A stretch of DNA of 64,000 nt, from positions 372,001 to 436,000 of the forward strand of contig NZ_BAABJQ010000003.1 in assembly GCF_039543385.1 (NCBI RefSeq), read 5' to 3'. The notes under the pieces were generated by a model that was not told the origin of the DNA, ran no database searches, and worked only from the letters and a program-made list of their open reading frames with translations. Positions 18,962 to 29,610 of this stretch are shown one piece after another. The DNA comes from Rugosimonospora acidiphila. GTDB lineage: Bacteria > Actinomycetota > Actinomycetes > Mycobacteriales > Micromonosporaceae. A program made the position numbers and the translations under genes. The stretch's first letter is position 1; every line of letters begins with the position of its first letter.

Positions 18962-19962
18962 GCGTGCTGGGCGGGGGCGGAGCGCCGAGCGGTCGGGGCG
19001 GGTCCCAGGACGGCGGGCTCCGGGACGGCGGGCCCCCGGGCGGCGGGGCCGGTCCCGACGCGCCGGCCCAGCGCAGGTACACCCCCGATTTCGTCACCGA
19101 CCTGTTCCGCAATCCGCTGGACCCCGGGTACGCCGAGGCGGCGCGCCGGCGCGCGGAGCGGGGCGAGCCGTCCCGCCGCAGCCGGCTGAGCGCCCGGGTG
19201 GCCCGTACCGTGGTCCTGGTGCTGGCCGGCGGGCTGCTGGCGGTCGCGTACCACCAGACGGTCGCCAGCACGCCGGAGAGCGACCAGATCCAGTCCAGCC
19301 TGGTCGGCGACGTCCGCAGCCGCCAGGCCGAGACCGACGCCATGCAGAAGCAGGCCGACGAGCTTCGCGACCAGGTCAGCAAGCTGCGCGACGACGCGCT
19401 GGGCGACGGCGACTCCGGCGCGCTGCAGACGCTCGAGGCCATGACCGGCGTCATCAAGGTGCGCGGCGACGGCGCGGTGGTGCGGCTGACCGACGCGCCA
19501 CCCCAGATCGACCCGGTCAGCGGGCAGCAGACCGAGAACCTGGGCAAGGTGCAGGACCGTGACCTGCAGTCGGTCTGTAACGAGCTGTGGCGCGACGGCG
19601 CGGAGGCGATCGCGATCAACGGCGAGCGACTGACCGCCACGTCCACGGTCCGCACCGCCGGCGAGACGATCCTGGTCGACTTCCGGCCCATCACCTCGCC
19701 CTATCAGGTGGTCGCCATCGGCCCGGACGACCTGCAGAAACGCTTCGACGGGTCGTCGACCGGGGAGCTGTTCCGGGAGCTCGCCACCGACTACCACATG
19801 CAGGTGTCCGTGAAGTCGCAGAACGACCTCACGGTCGCCGCCGCGGCGGACCCGCAGCTGCACTACGCCAAGCCGTTGACGAGCGCCACTGCGTCAACCC
19901 CCTCGACCGCGGCGAACCGCACCAGCGGCTCGCCTGACCCGTCACCCTCGGGAGGACGTTGA
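18958..19962 (+). CDS. DUF881 family membrane-anchored protein (first of two)
   Basis: The 334-residue protein has a disordered Gly/Pro-rich cytoplasmic head, a single transmembrane helix at about residue 80-98 (VARTVVLVLAGGLLAVAYHQ), a coiled coil (RSRQAETDAMQKQADELRDQ...) and the extracytoplasmic DUF881 domain with DGAVVRLTD and NELWRDGAEAIAINGERLT. The start is a GTG at 18958 that overlaps the stop of the preceding gene; the longer frame upstream is out of context. The family is almost always paired with a small basic protein and a second DUF881, as here. Function is unknown; an envelope or division role is suspected. Confidence 0.85.
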   Translation: MSVLGGGGAPSGRGGSQDGGLRDGGPPGGGAGPDAPAQRRYTPDFVTDLFRNPLDPGYAEAARRRAERGEPSRRSRLSARVARTVVLVLAGGLLAVAYHQTVASTPESDQIQSSLVGDVRSRQAETDAMQKQADELRDQVSKLRDDALGDGDSGALQTLEAMTGVIKVRGDGAVVRLTDAPPQIDPVSGQQTENLGKVQDRDLQSVCNELWRDGAEAIAINGERLTATSTVRTAGETILVDFRPITSPYQVVAIGPDDLQKRFDGSSTGELFRELATDYHMQVSVKSQNDLTVAAAADPQLHYAKPLTSATASTPSTAANRTSGSPDPSPSGGR

Positions 19963-20294
19963 TGTTCGCGGTGCTCGCGCTGATCGCCGGGGTGGCGCTC
20001 GGCGTGGTGTTCGAGCCGTCGGTACCCCTGGCCCTGCAGCCGTACCTGCCGATCGCCGTGGTGGCCGCGCTGGACGCCGTGTTCGGGGGCATCCGCGCGA
20101 AGCTGGAGGGCATCTTCGACGACAAGCAGTTCGTCATCTCGTTCGTGTCCAACGTGCTGGTCGCCGCGCTGATCGTGTACCTCGGCGACCAGTTGGGCGT
20201 GGGCAGCCAGCTGTCCACCGGGGTGGTCGTGGTGCTGGGCGTGCGCATCTTCGGCAACGTGGCCGGTATCCGCCGGCGCCTGTTCCGGGCCTAA
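19962..20294 (+). CDS. sbp: Small basic family protein (DUF1290)
   Basis: The 110-residue protein is almost entirely hydrophobic, with three predicted helices and the conserved stretch YLPIAVVAALDAVFGGIRA, then LEGIFDDKQFVISFVSNV. It matches the Sbp/DUF1290 family found beside division and DUF881 genes in Gram-positives. The ATG at 19962 overlaps the DUF881 stop (TGATG) and has GGAGG 6 bases upstream, so the TTG three bases earlier is rejected. It is probably translationally coupled to its neighbour and part of one membrane complex with it. Confidence 0.88.
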   Translation: MFAVLALIAGVALGVVFEPSVPLALQPYLPIAVVAALDAVFGGIRAKLEGIFDDKQFVISFVSNVLVAALIVYLGDQLGVGSQLSTGVVVVLGVRIFGNVAGIRRRLFRA

Positions 20295-20304
20295 GGTTGC
20301 CGAG

Positions 20305-21423
20305 ATGACCGAAGACCAGCAGCGGCGGGCCGCCACGGACGCGCCCGAGCCACCACCGGGCCCGGCCTCCCCGGAGGCGGTGTCGCCCGATCCGGCGGCA
20401 CCCCCCGAGCCCGGGCGGCCGGATTCCGCGCCGTCGCGGTCGCTGGCGCCGCCCGAGCCCGTGGTGCCTGAGCCTGTGGCCTCGGGGCCCGTGGTGCCCG
20501 GGCCGCGGTCGGACTCGTCCCCAAGCGAGCCGCCCGACCCGCCTGATGGGCCGCCGGCCGCGCGCCGGCCGCACGCCGAGTCGTCGCCGGCCGAGGAGCC
20601 CGGCGCGATCGACCGACACGCCGACCAGCACGGCGCTGGTGACGACCGTCCCGGTGACGATCGCGGCGGCGACCGACCCGCCGACGACCGGCCCGGCGGG
20701 CCGGCGACCGGCGGTATCCCGCGCCGCCGCCGGATCTCCGCGGCCGGCGCCGTCATCGGGCTGCTGCTGGGCCTGCTCGGCTTCGCTCTGGTGGTGCAGC
20801 TGCGCAGCAACTCCGCCGAGGACCAGCTGTCCTCCGAGCGCCCCGAGGACCTGGTCCGGCTCCTGTCCGACCTGGACTCTCAGAAGGACCGCCTGGGCCA
20901 GGAGATCAGCCAGCAGCAGACGCTCAAGCAGCAGCTGACCGCCGGTACCCAGAGCCGCCAGGCGGCGCTGGACCAGGCGAGCCAGCGCGCGGACGCGCTG
21001 GGCATCCTGGCCGGCACGCTGCCCGCCGAGGGGCCGGGCCTGCGGGTGCAGTTCAGGGCGGCGAGCAAGGCCATCCGGGCCTCCGACGTGCTCGACACCG
21101 TGGAGGAGCTGCGCGGCGCCGGTGCCGAGGCCATGCAGATCTCGGGGAAGGCGGGCGCCGTGGTCCGGATCGTCGCGTCCACCTCCTTCGTGGACGGCGC
21201 GAACGGCACCCTGGTGGTCGACGACGAAACGCTCAACGGCCCGTACACGATCACCGTGATCGGTGATCCATCGACCATGCAGATCGCCCTGAACATCCCG
21301 AGCGGGGTGGTGGACACGGTGCACAGCAACGGCGGTACGGTGTCCGTCATCGCGCCGGGTACCGTCCAGGTGACCGCGCTGCACCAGAACACTCCGCTCC
21401 GGTACGCCAAACCGGTCAGCTGA
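20305..21423 (+). CDS. DUF881 family membrane-anchored protein (second, with long disordered head)
   Basis: The 372-residue protein has about 145 residues of Pro/Asp/Ala-rich disordered cytoplasmic sequence and one transmembrane helix (AGAVIGLLLGLLGFALVVQL). A coiled coil (DLDSQKDRLGQEISQQQTLK...) and a DUF881 domain follow (GPGLRVQF, VEELRGAGAEAMQISG, YTITVIGDPSTM). It begins 10 bases after the small basic protein. The M. tuberculosis counterpart by position is Rv1825. The long acidic/proline head is a variable part of the family. Confidence 0.85.
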   Translation: MTEDQQRRAATDAPEPPPGPASPEAVSPDPAAPPEPGRPDSAPSRSLAPPEPVVPEPVASGPVVPGPRSDSSPSEPPDPPDGPPAARRPHAESSPAEEPGAIDRHADQHGAGDDRPGDDRGGDRPADDRPGGPATGGIPRRRRISAAGAVIGLLLGLLGFALVVQLRSNSAEDQLSSERPEDLVRLLSDLDSQKDRLGQEISQQQTLKQQLTAGTQSRQAALDQASQRADALGILAGTLPAEGPGLRVQFRAASKAIRASDVLDTVEELRGAGAEAMQISGKAGAVVRIVASTSFVDGANGTLVVDDETLNGPYTITVIGDPSTMQIALNIPSGVVDTVHSNGGTVSVIAPGTVQVTALHQNTPLRYAKPVS

Positions 21424-21442
21424 CACAGAAGGACGGCCCACG

Positions 21443-21820
21443 TTGATTCCCGACGGCTTGCGTTACACCGCCGAGCACGAGTGGGTCGCGCCTGGCGTGC
21501 CCACGGTCAAGGTGGGCATCACTCACTTCGCTCAGGACGCGCTCGGCGACATCGTCTTCGTCCAACTGCCCGAGCCGGGCACGGCGGTCGAGGCGGGCCA
21601 GTCGCTGGGCGAGGTCGAGTCGACCAAGAGCGTGTCGGAGATCTACGCGCCGGTGGGCGGCACCGTGGTGGCCAGCAACTCCCGGCTCGGCGACGAGCCC
21701 GAGCTGCTGAACACCGACCCGTACGGCGATGGCTGGCTGGTCGAGATCGAGCCGGACGCGTCGGCCAATCTCGATGAGCTGTTGGACGCCAACGGCTACC
21801 GGCAACTGACCGAACAGTAA
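21443..21820 (+). CDS. gcvH: Glycine cleavage system H protein
   Basis: GcvH carries the lipoyl arm that shuttles the aminomethyl group between GcvP, GcvT and the L protein. The 125-residue protein has YTAEHEWV at the start, GDIVFVQLPEPGTAVEAGQS, and the lipoylated lysine in VESTKSVSEIYAP at about residue 63. It starts at a TTG in front of IPDGLRYTAEHEWV, with AAGGA 12 bases upstream; there is no ATG or GTG that keeps the N-terminus. GcvP is 3.3 kb downstream and GcvT is not in the window. Confidence 0.95.
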   Translation: MIPDGLRYTAEHEWVAPGVPTVKVGITHFAQDALGDIVFVQLPEPGTAVEAGQSLGEVESTKSVSEIYAPVGGTVVASNSRLGDEPELLNTDPYGDGWLVEIEPDASANLDELLDANGYRQLTEQ

Positions 21821-21871
21821 CCCCGGGCGCCGAGCCCCGTTGATCTGGTGGGTAGTTCTCCGCGCGTCCGG

Positions 21872-21901
21872 TTGACCCCCCATTTCGACCATGGCTAGGC
21901 T
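21872..21901 (+). promoter_or_regulatory. Candidate SigA-type promoter for the FHA gene
   Basis: TTGACC at 21872-21877 and TAGGCT at 21896-21901 are separated by 18 bases, close to the actinobacterial housekeeping consensus. They lie in the 193-bp gap between gcvH and the FHA gene. Transcription would begin near 21908, giving a leader of about 105 bases. Confidence 0.5.
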
Positions 21902-22013
21902 CGCCCAGTCGACCGTGAACCCTGCGGTCGCGCGTCAGGACAACGTCGAGCGGCAGCGAAGCCGCGTACCGGCGACTTCCGGCGCCGGCCGATGACCCGT
22001 GAGGTGACTTGCG

Positions 22014-22457
22014 ATGACGCGCCCAGACGACGAGTTCCCCCCGCTCGACGTCACTTCGACGCTGAACCTTGGCGCCCTAGACGACGTGCTCGAGGGTCCG
22101 GACGCCGACGTCGCACCCGGACGGATGTCCGGGTCGCTCCCGCCGGGCATGGCACTGCTCGTGGTGCGGCGTGGACCGAATGCCGGTGCCCGCTTCCTGC
22201 TCGATCACGACGTGACCACCAGTGGCCGGCACCCGGACAGTGACATCTTCCTCGATGATGTCACCGTCTCCCGCCGCCACGCCGAATTCCACCGGGAGGG
22301 TGGCACATTCACCGTCCGGGATGTGGGCAGCCTGAACGGCACCTACGTCAACCGGGAGCGGGTCGAGGCGGCCACCCTGTCCAACGGCGACGAGGTCCAG
22401 ATCGGCAAGTTCCGGCTGGTCTTCATCGCCGGCCCGCGACCAGACGAGGGCCCCTGA
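22014..22457 (+). CDS. garA: GarA/OdhI-like FHA domain protein
   Basis: GarA-type proteins bind and inhibit 2-oxoglutarate-consuming enzymes unless phosphorylated by Ser/Thr kinases. The 147-residue protein has a flexible N-terminus with a Thr/Ser cluster (VTSTL at about 13-17), where GarA carries its phosphorylated Thr pair. A full FHA domain follows: SGRHPDSDIFLDDVTVSRRH, then DVGSLNGTYVN. Position between gcvH and a MerR gene equals Rv1827. The exact kinase site motif differs from the mycobacterial one, so conserved control is inferred. Confidence 0.85.
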   Translation: MTRPDDEFPPLDVTSTLNLGALDDVLEGPDADVAPGRMSGSLPPGMALLVVRRGPNAGARFLLDHDVTTSGRHPDSDIFLDDVTVSRRHAEFHREGGTFTVRDVGSLNGTYVNRERVEAATLSNGDEVQIGKFRLVFIAGPRPDEGP

Positions 22458-22468
22458 ACGAGGGCGAG

Positions 22469-23272
22469 ATGACGGGTTCGCCAGCGGCGGCCGCGAGTGC
22501 GCGGCCGCCGGCGCTGATGAGCATCGGTGAGGTGCTCGAACACCTGCGTACCGAGTTTCCCGACGTGACCATCTCCAAGCTGCGGTTCCTCGAGGCCGAA
22601 GGGCTGGTCGAGCCGCAGCGCAGCGCTGCGGGGTACCGCAAGTACGGCCGGGCCGACCTGGCCCGGCTGCGCTTCGTTCTGGCCGCCCAGCGCGACCACT
22701 ACCTGCCGCTGCGGGTGATCCGCGAGCAGCTGGCCGCGCTGGACCAGGGGGAGTCGGCCGCCGCGCTGGCCCGGGCCGCGTTCGGGGTGGCCGGCCAGGA
22801 CCCGACTCCGGCCGGGGTGGCCGGGCCGACCGTGACCGGCCTCGCCGGCCGCCGGCCGCCGCTGATGGCGGTCGACGAGCCGGTGGAGCGCCCGGAGCCG
22901 GCGGAGCTGAGGCTGTCCCGCGAGGAGCTGCTGACCCGGTCCGGGCTGGCCGAGCCGGTGCTCGCCGACCTGGAGCAGCACGGCCTGCTGCGGGCGCGCG
23001 CCGGCCGGTACGACACCGACGCGCTCGCGGTGGCCCGGGTGGCCGCCCAGCTGGCCGAGTACGGCCTGGAGCCGCGGCACCTGCGGGCGTACCGGGCCGC
23101 CGCCGACCGTGAGGTGGGCTTGTTCACACAGCTCGTCGCGCCGCTGGCCCGGCAGACCACCCCGGCCGCCCGGGACCGCGCCGCCGAGGTGGTGCGGGAG
23201 CTGACGGCGTTGTCCCAGCAGCTCCATTCGGCGCTGGTCAGGGCCGGTCTGCGGGACACCCTGGGGCAATAG
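22469..23272 (+). CDS. ftsR: MerR-family regulator, Rv1828/FtsR-like
   Basis: The 267-residue protein has the N-terminal winged helix MSIGEVLEHLRTEFPDVTIS, then KLRFLEAEGLVEPQRSAAGYRKY, and a long C-terminal effector/dimer region, unlike short metal-sensing MerR proteins. This matches M. tuberculosis Rv1828 and the corynebacterial FtsR, described as an activator of ftsZ. It lies 11 bases after the FHA gene, so they are likely co-transcribed. Confidence 0.82.
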   Translation: MTGSPAAAASARPPALMSIGEVLEHLRTEFPDVTISKLRFLEAEGLVEPQRSAAGYRKYGRADLARLRFVLAAQRDHYLPLRVIREQLAALDQGESAAALARAAFGVAGQDPTPAGVAGPTVTGLAGRRPPLMAVDEPVERPEPAELRLSREELLTRSGLAEPVLADLEQHGLLRARAGRYDTDALAVARVAAQLAEYGLEPRHLRAYRAAADREVGLFTQLVAPLARQTTPAARDRAAEVVRELTALSQQLHSALVRAGLRDTLGQ

Positions 23273-23447
23273 TCCAGCGATCATGCACTACTCTTGGTAT
23301 GTACGGTGCGCGTCGCCGGCGCAAATACGTGGGGTCCGTCCCCGCTTTCGCGCGTGTACCGTGCAGAGAAGGGGAAACGAGTAATGCGGCGTCGCCGGCA
23401 GCGGTGGCGCGGTCCAGCGGCCTGAACGACATGTCACGGAGGCGGCG

Positions 23448-23912
23448 GTGCGTGAGCTGAGCGTGGTCGGGGTTCGGGTCGAGTTGCCCAGTAACCAGCC
23501 GATCGTGCTGCTCAAAGAGGTCGACGGCGACCGGTACCTGCCGATCTGGATCGGTGCCGTCGAAGCGACCGCGATCGCGTATGAGCAGCAGGGAGTCAAG
23601 CCACCTCGCCCGCTCACCCACGACCTGATGCGCGACATTCTGGCCGCGCTGAAGGCCCCGTTGAACGCGGTCGAGATCGTTGAGATGAAGGAGAACATCT
23701 TCTTCGCGGATCTGCTCATCGGTGACGGGGTGCGCGTTTCCGCCCGGCCGAGCGACTCGATCGCGCTGGCGCTACGGGTGGGTGCGCCTATTCGTTGCAC
23801 AGACCAGGTCCTCGCGGAGAACGGCATCGTTATCCCGGATGAGCAGGAGGACGAGGTCGAGAAGTTCAGGGAGTTCCTGGACCAGGTCAGCCCGGAAGAC
23901 TTCGCCGGGTAG
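23448..23912 (+). CDS. Bifunctional nuclease family protein (DUF151, Rv1829-like)
   Basis: The 154-residue protein contains VVGVRVELPSNQPIVLLKE, YLPIWIGAVEATAIA, RPLTHDLMRDIL and SARPSDSIALALRVGAPI, the ordered blocks of the DUF151/BFN domain. The GTG at 23448 has GGAGG upstream. The M. tuberculosis positional equivalent is Rv1829. A plant member has nuclease activity; the bacterial role is not established. The C-terminus is acidic (PDEQEDEVEKF). Confidence 0.88.
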   Translation: MRELSVVGVRVELPSNQPIVLLKEVDGDRYLPIWIGAVEATAIAYEQQGVKPPRPLTHDLMRDILAALKAPLNAVEIVEMKENIFFADLLIGDGVRVSARPSDSIALALRVGAPIRCTDQVLAENGIVIPDEQEDEVEKFREFLDQVSPEDFAG

Positions 23913-24027
23913 CGCCACAACGCGCGGATAGTCCGGCGTGTCGCGAGGAGAGCTCCCCGACGCGCGGCCCGTTCCGGTATAGCGTGTTCCTCACCGCCAG
24001 TCGGTCTGGCTCACGAGCGGGAGGGCA

Positions 24028-24609
24028 GTGGCAGTGGATCAGCCGCAGGACCCGAACGGAATCGATGCCGAGGAAGGCTCGGTCGGCTATCGCGGCGTGA
24101 CCGCGTGCCACGCTGTCACGATCAGCTACCGGCAACTGGACTACTGGGCACGTACCGGACTGGTCGTCCCCAGCATCCGGGACGCCTCGGGCTCGGGTAC
24201 CCAGCGGCTGTATTCGTTCCGGGACATGGTCGTGCTCAAGGTCGTGAAGCGCCTGCTCGACGCCGGGGTCTCCCTGCAGAACATCCGCAAGGCGATCGAG
24301 GCGTTGCGTTCGCGGGGGACCGACGATCTCGCGCAGATCACGCTGATCTCCGATGGGACGACGGTCTACGAGTGCCGGTCGCCGGAGGAGGTCGTGGACC
24401 TGCTGCAGGGCGGCCAGGGCGTGTTCGGCATCGCGATCGGTGGCGCGTTCAAGGAGATCCAGGGTTCGCTGGCGCACCTGCCCGCGGAGCGGGCGGCGGG
24501 GGCCGGCCCCGGCGAGGTTCCGAGCCAGTCCGACCCGGCCGGCGACGAGGACAGCGGCGTGATCGCGGACGAGCTGGCCGCCCGTCGGGCCCGGCGCCGG
24601 GCCGGCTGA
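24028..24609 (+). CDS. MerR-family regulator, Rv1830-like
   Basis: The 193-residue protein has an offset N-terminus, then the MerR helix-turn-helix YRGVTACHAVTISYRQLDYW, then ARTGLVVPSIRDASGSGTQR, and an effector region with VYECRSPEEVVDLLQGGQGV. This matches Rv1830, the second MerR of the gcv region. The GTG at 24028 follows GGGAGGGCA. It is the last gene before a long regulatory gap and the gcvP riboswitch. Confidence 0.85.
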   Translation: MAVDQPQDPNGIDAEEGSVGYRGVTACHAVTISYRQLDYWARTGLVVPSIRDASGSGTQRLYSFRDMVVLKVVKRLLDAGVSLQNIRKAIEALRSRGTDDLAQITLISDGTTVYECRSPEEVVDLLQGGQGVFGIAIGGAFKEIQGSLAHLPAERAAGAGPGEVPSQSDPAGDEDSGVIADELAARRARRRAG

Positions 24610-24797
24610 CCAGCGCGACCATCCGCGTCGGGCCGTCCTCGGCCTTCGACCGCCACCGACCGGTCCGCACCGACCCGTCCGCACCGCATTCGAGCGGCTC
24701 GGTGGCGATCAGCCCCTTCCGCACCAGGAACTCTCGCCTGCATCCTCCGTCCGCGCATCCAGCGATGGCCTCGTCGCCCATGCTTGGCCAGCCTCTG

Positions 24798-24817
24798 ACC
24801 TAGCGTCCTAGGATGCC
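24798..24817. repeat. 20-bp imperfect palindrome, copy 1 (identical copy at 41794)
   Basis: The 20 bases are identical to 41794-41813 upstream of the siderophore operon. The centre is GCGTCCTAGGATGC, a 14-bp palindrome with one mismatched pair. It contains TAGGAT, which could also serve as a -10 hexamer on the plus strand. It sits 135 bases before the glycine riboswitch. Confidence 0.55.
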
Positions 24818-24840
24818 TTAGGGGGAGTGGTCCGGCCCTC

Positions 24841-24877
24841 GTCCCGACATCAGGGGTTCCACCCCTGATGTCGGGAC
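24841..24877 (+). terminator. Perfect 17-bp hairpin between the MerR gene and the gcvP leader
   Basis: GTCCCGACATCAGGGGT at 24841-24857 is followed by TCC and the exact complement at 24861-24877. No T-tract follows, as is common in high-GC actinomycetes. It most likely insulates the riboswitch-controlled gcvP from upstream transcription. Confidence 0.65.
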
Positions 24878-24932
24878 CGGGTTCCGCCGGCGGGAGGTTC
24901 CGCTGGTAGCGTGGAGATCGCCGATACGCCAG

Positions 24933-25060
24933 CGCGGGAGAGTTCATCGGACCGGTCACGGGTCGATGGCGCCGAAGGGGCAAATCCTCCCCGGAACCTC
25001 TCAGGCAAAAGGACCGCGACTCGGGCAGGCACCTCTGGAGGGCACCGTGACGACAGAGGG
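24933..25060 (+). ncRNA. Glycine riboswitch upstream of gcvP
   Basis: The classic aptamer sequence is readable: CGCGGGAGAG at the 5' side, GCCGAAGGGGCAA in the middle and CTCTCAGGCAAAAGGACCGC ending at 25017. A short following part with CCTCTGGAG and GACAGAGG resembles the ghost stem of a singleton glycine riboswitch rather than a full second aptamer. Binding glycine would turn on gcvP, the decarboxylase that consumes it. The leader runs to the ATG at 25106. Confidence 0.93.
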
Positions 25061-25105
25061 GGAGGGCTAGCCAGACGCCCCGCCTCCCCCCCTGGAGCCA
25101 GACCA

Positions 25106-27913
<2,808 letters not shown>

Positions 27914-27930
27914 CCGGCGGTGTGACCGTT

Positions 27931-27966
27931 CGTTCGGCGGGTCGTCAGCTGGCGACCCGCCGAACG
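27931..27966 (+). terminator. 14-bp perfect hairpin after gcvP
   Basis: CGTTCGGCGGGTCG at 27931-27944 and its exact complement at 27953-27966 enclose an 8-base loop, starting 18 bases after the gcvP stop. It is a factor-independent terminator candidate without a T-tract. Confidence 0.65.
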
Positions 27967-28060
27967 CGTCCGTACCCGCCGCTGAATGCGGCTCCAGTCG
28001 CGCTCAGGGGTTGCCTGTGTGGCCTGTGCTCGCCTCGCCAGAGAACGGCTGCGGCTGCGC

Positions 28061-28264
28061 TCAGGCGGGGCAGAGGGTGTGCGGGGCCGGGCCGCGGTGG
28101 GGAGCCACACTGCTCCCGTCGGGAAGCAGTTCGCCGGTGTCCTCGAAGAAAATGACGCCATTGCAGAGGAGGCTCCACCCCTGCTCAGGGAATGAGGCGA
28201 GGACGCGGGAGGCGTCCCGGTCGATCGCGTCGGCGGGCGGGCAGGGTGGTTGGTGCTGGCACAT
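28061..28264 (-). CDS. DUF5999 family small conserved actinobacterial protein
   Basis: The 67-residue protein MCQHQPPCPPADAIDRDASR... continues with the hallmark PEQGWSLLCNGVIFFEDTGE and LLPDGSSVAPHRGPAP, matching the DUF5999 family known from Streptomyces and relatives. Two cysteines and a histidine near the N-terminus (CxHxPPC) could bind a metal, but this is inference. GGAG lies 8 bases before the ATG. It stands alone in about 580 bp between gcvP and the YihY gene. The 230 bp behind it (28265-28497) show no gene. Confidence 0.8.
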   Translation of the reverse strand: MCQHQPPCPPADAIDRDASRVLASFPEQGWSLLCNGVIFFEDTGELLPDGSSVAPHRGPAPHTLCPA

Positions 28265-28497
28265 CAGGGGGCTCCGGGCGGTACAGCTAGGCGTTGGATG
28301 GTGGGCGAGTATCCGGGGGTTGTGGCTACGCTCACATGACCAGTGACGCACGCTACTCTGCCGAACGACGCCGTTTCGAGCAGGTGACGGCACTAAGACG
28401 CAAGAATCAACCCTTCGGCTGACCATGGTCGACCTGGTCGTACCACGCCCGCCGGACGCCCTGTCCGTTAAGGAGTCGCTCGCGCACTCTGTGTCCG

Positions 28498-29511
28498 TTA
28501 CTCGTCTCTGGAAGCGTTCCCAGGCTCGGCCGACGGTGGGCCGTCGGGCTGGTCGGGGTCGGTGAATCGAACGCTGACGTCCTGCTCGGAGCGCGGCCGG
28601 CGACGGGTCTGCCAGGCGTAGGCCCGGAGCACGTCGCGGTCGGCGGGGGTCAGCGGTGGCGGCACCACGCTGCGCGGCCACAGTCGCCGGGTGCGCACCA
28701 CGTCCGACTCGACCAGCAGCAGGGTCAGCTGCGCCTGCAGGTGTAGCCAGGCCAGCAGGCCGATGACCACACCGAAGGTGCTGTACAGCGCCTGCGCGTG
28801 GCGCACCTGGTGGGCGACGAGCAGGGTGCCGAGGGCCAGCAGCAGCTGCCAGAGCACGGCGGAGACGCAGGCGGACCGGGTGAAGTCCCGGTACGGCACG
28901 TCTCGGGCGGTGGCCAGCCGGAACGCGAACAGGAAGATGCCCACGTTGATCACGGCGGAGCCGAGGAAGGCCGCGGCGCGGACCGTCAGGCCCAGTTCGC
29001 TGGTGGCGCTGCCGATGCCGGACAGCAGGCCGGTGACCAGCACGGCGACGCCCACGGACGCCAGCAGGGGGATGCCCCGAATGGACGCGACGAGGAAGTT
29101 CGGGCGCTGGGCGTAGGGCACGTTCCAGACTGTGTTCATGGCGTTCTGGATGGCGATGGCCACCCCGCGGGCGCCCCAGAGGCTGATCAATACGCCGATC
29201 GTGAGCACGTACCAGTGCCCGCGCAGCCCGTTGGTGCGCAGTTGCTGCCCGATCACCGGGAATTCGACGAGGGCGGAGTGCACCAGCCGGTGCTGCAGGT
29301 CGGCGTTGCCGCGCAGGGCGTAGCCCAGCAGCGAGGTGAAGATCAGCAGCAGCGGGAAGACCGACAGGAAGCCGTAGTAGGTCAGCAGGGCGGCCAGGTT
29401 GCTGCCGCTGTCCTCCTGGTACTTCTTCACCACCGCGTAGGGGTACGCGGCCCAGGCCCAGCGCTGCTGCGCCCGATCGATCGGGCGCAGCAGCTTGCCG
29501 ACCAGGTCCAT
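28498..29511 (-). CDS. YihY/BrkB family inner membrane protein
   Basis: The 337-residue protein has six hydrophobic helices and the family motifs NLAALLTYYGFLSVFPLLLI, LISLWGARGVAIAIQNAMN and LLAWLHLQAQLTLLLVESDV. This is the YihY/virulence factor BrkB family, formerly mistaken for RNase BN. Function is unknown. It is divergent from ohrR across a 99-bp gap. The ATG at 29511 starts at the conserved LVGKLLRPIDRAQQR; a longer open frame upstream overlaps ohrR and is rejected. Confidence 0.85.
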   Translation of the reverse strand: MDLVGKLLRPIDRAQQRWAWAAYPYAVVKKYQEDSGSNLAALLTYYGFLSVFPLLLIFTSLLGYALRGNADLQHRLVHSALVEFPVIGQQLRTNGLRGHWYVLTIGVLISLWGARGVAIAIQNAMNTVWNVPYAQRPNFLVASIRGIPLLASVGVAVLVTGLLSGIGSATSELGLTVRAAAFLGSAVINVGIFLFAFRLATARDVPYRDFTRSACVSAVLWQLLLALGTLLVAHQVRHAQALYSTFGVVIGLLAWLHLQAQLTLLLVESDVVRTRRLWPRSVVPPPLTPADRDVLRAYAWQTRRRPRSEQDVSVRFTDPDQPDGPPSAEPGNASRDE

Positions 29512-29569
29512 GCCCCGCCGATTCCCGCTCCACCCCGCCGCCAACCATCGGCCCCGCGGTGTGAGCCAT

Positions 29570-29589
29570 TTCAATCGTGCACAATCGAA
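29570..29589. promoter_or_regulatory. Candidate OhrR operator
   Basis: TTCAATCGTG/CACAATCGAA is a 20-bp palindrome with 8 of 10 pairs, centred 31 bases before the ohrR ATG. MarR-type OhrR proteins bind AT-rich palindromes of this size in front of their own gene. A further half-like ATCGTGC follows at 29589-29595. Confidence 0.5.
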
Positions 29590-29610
29590 TCGTGCCCTAC
29601 CATTGGGGCC

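Noticed and set aside
24911..25105. N-terminal extension of gcvP through the leader
   Set aside because: The region is a recognisable glycine riboswitch, and the conserved protein starts at 25106.
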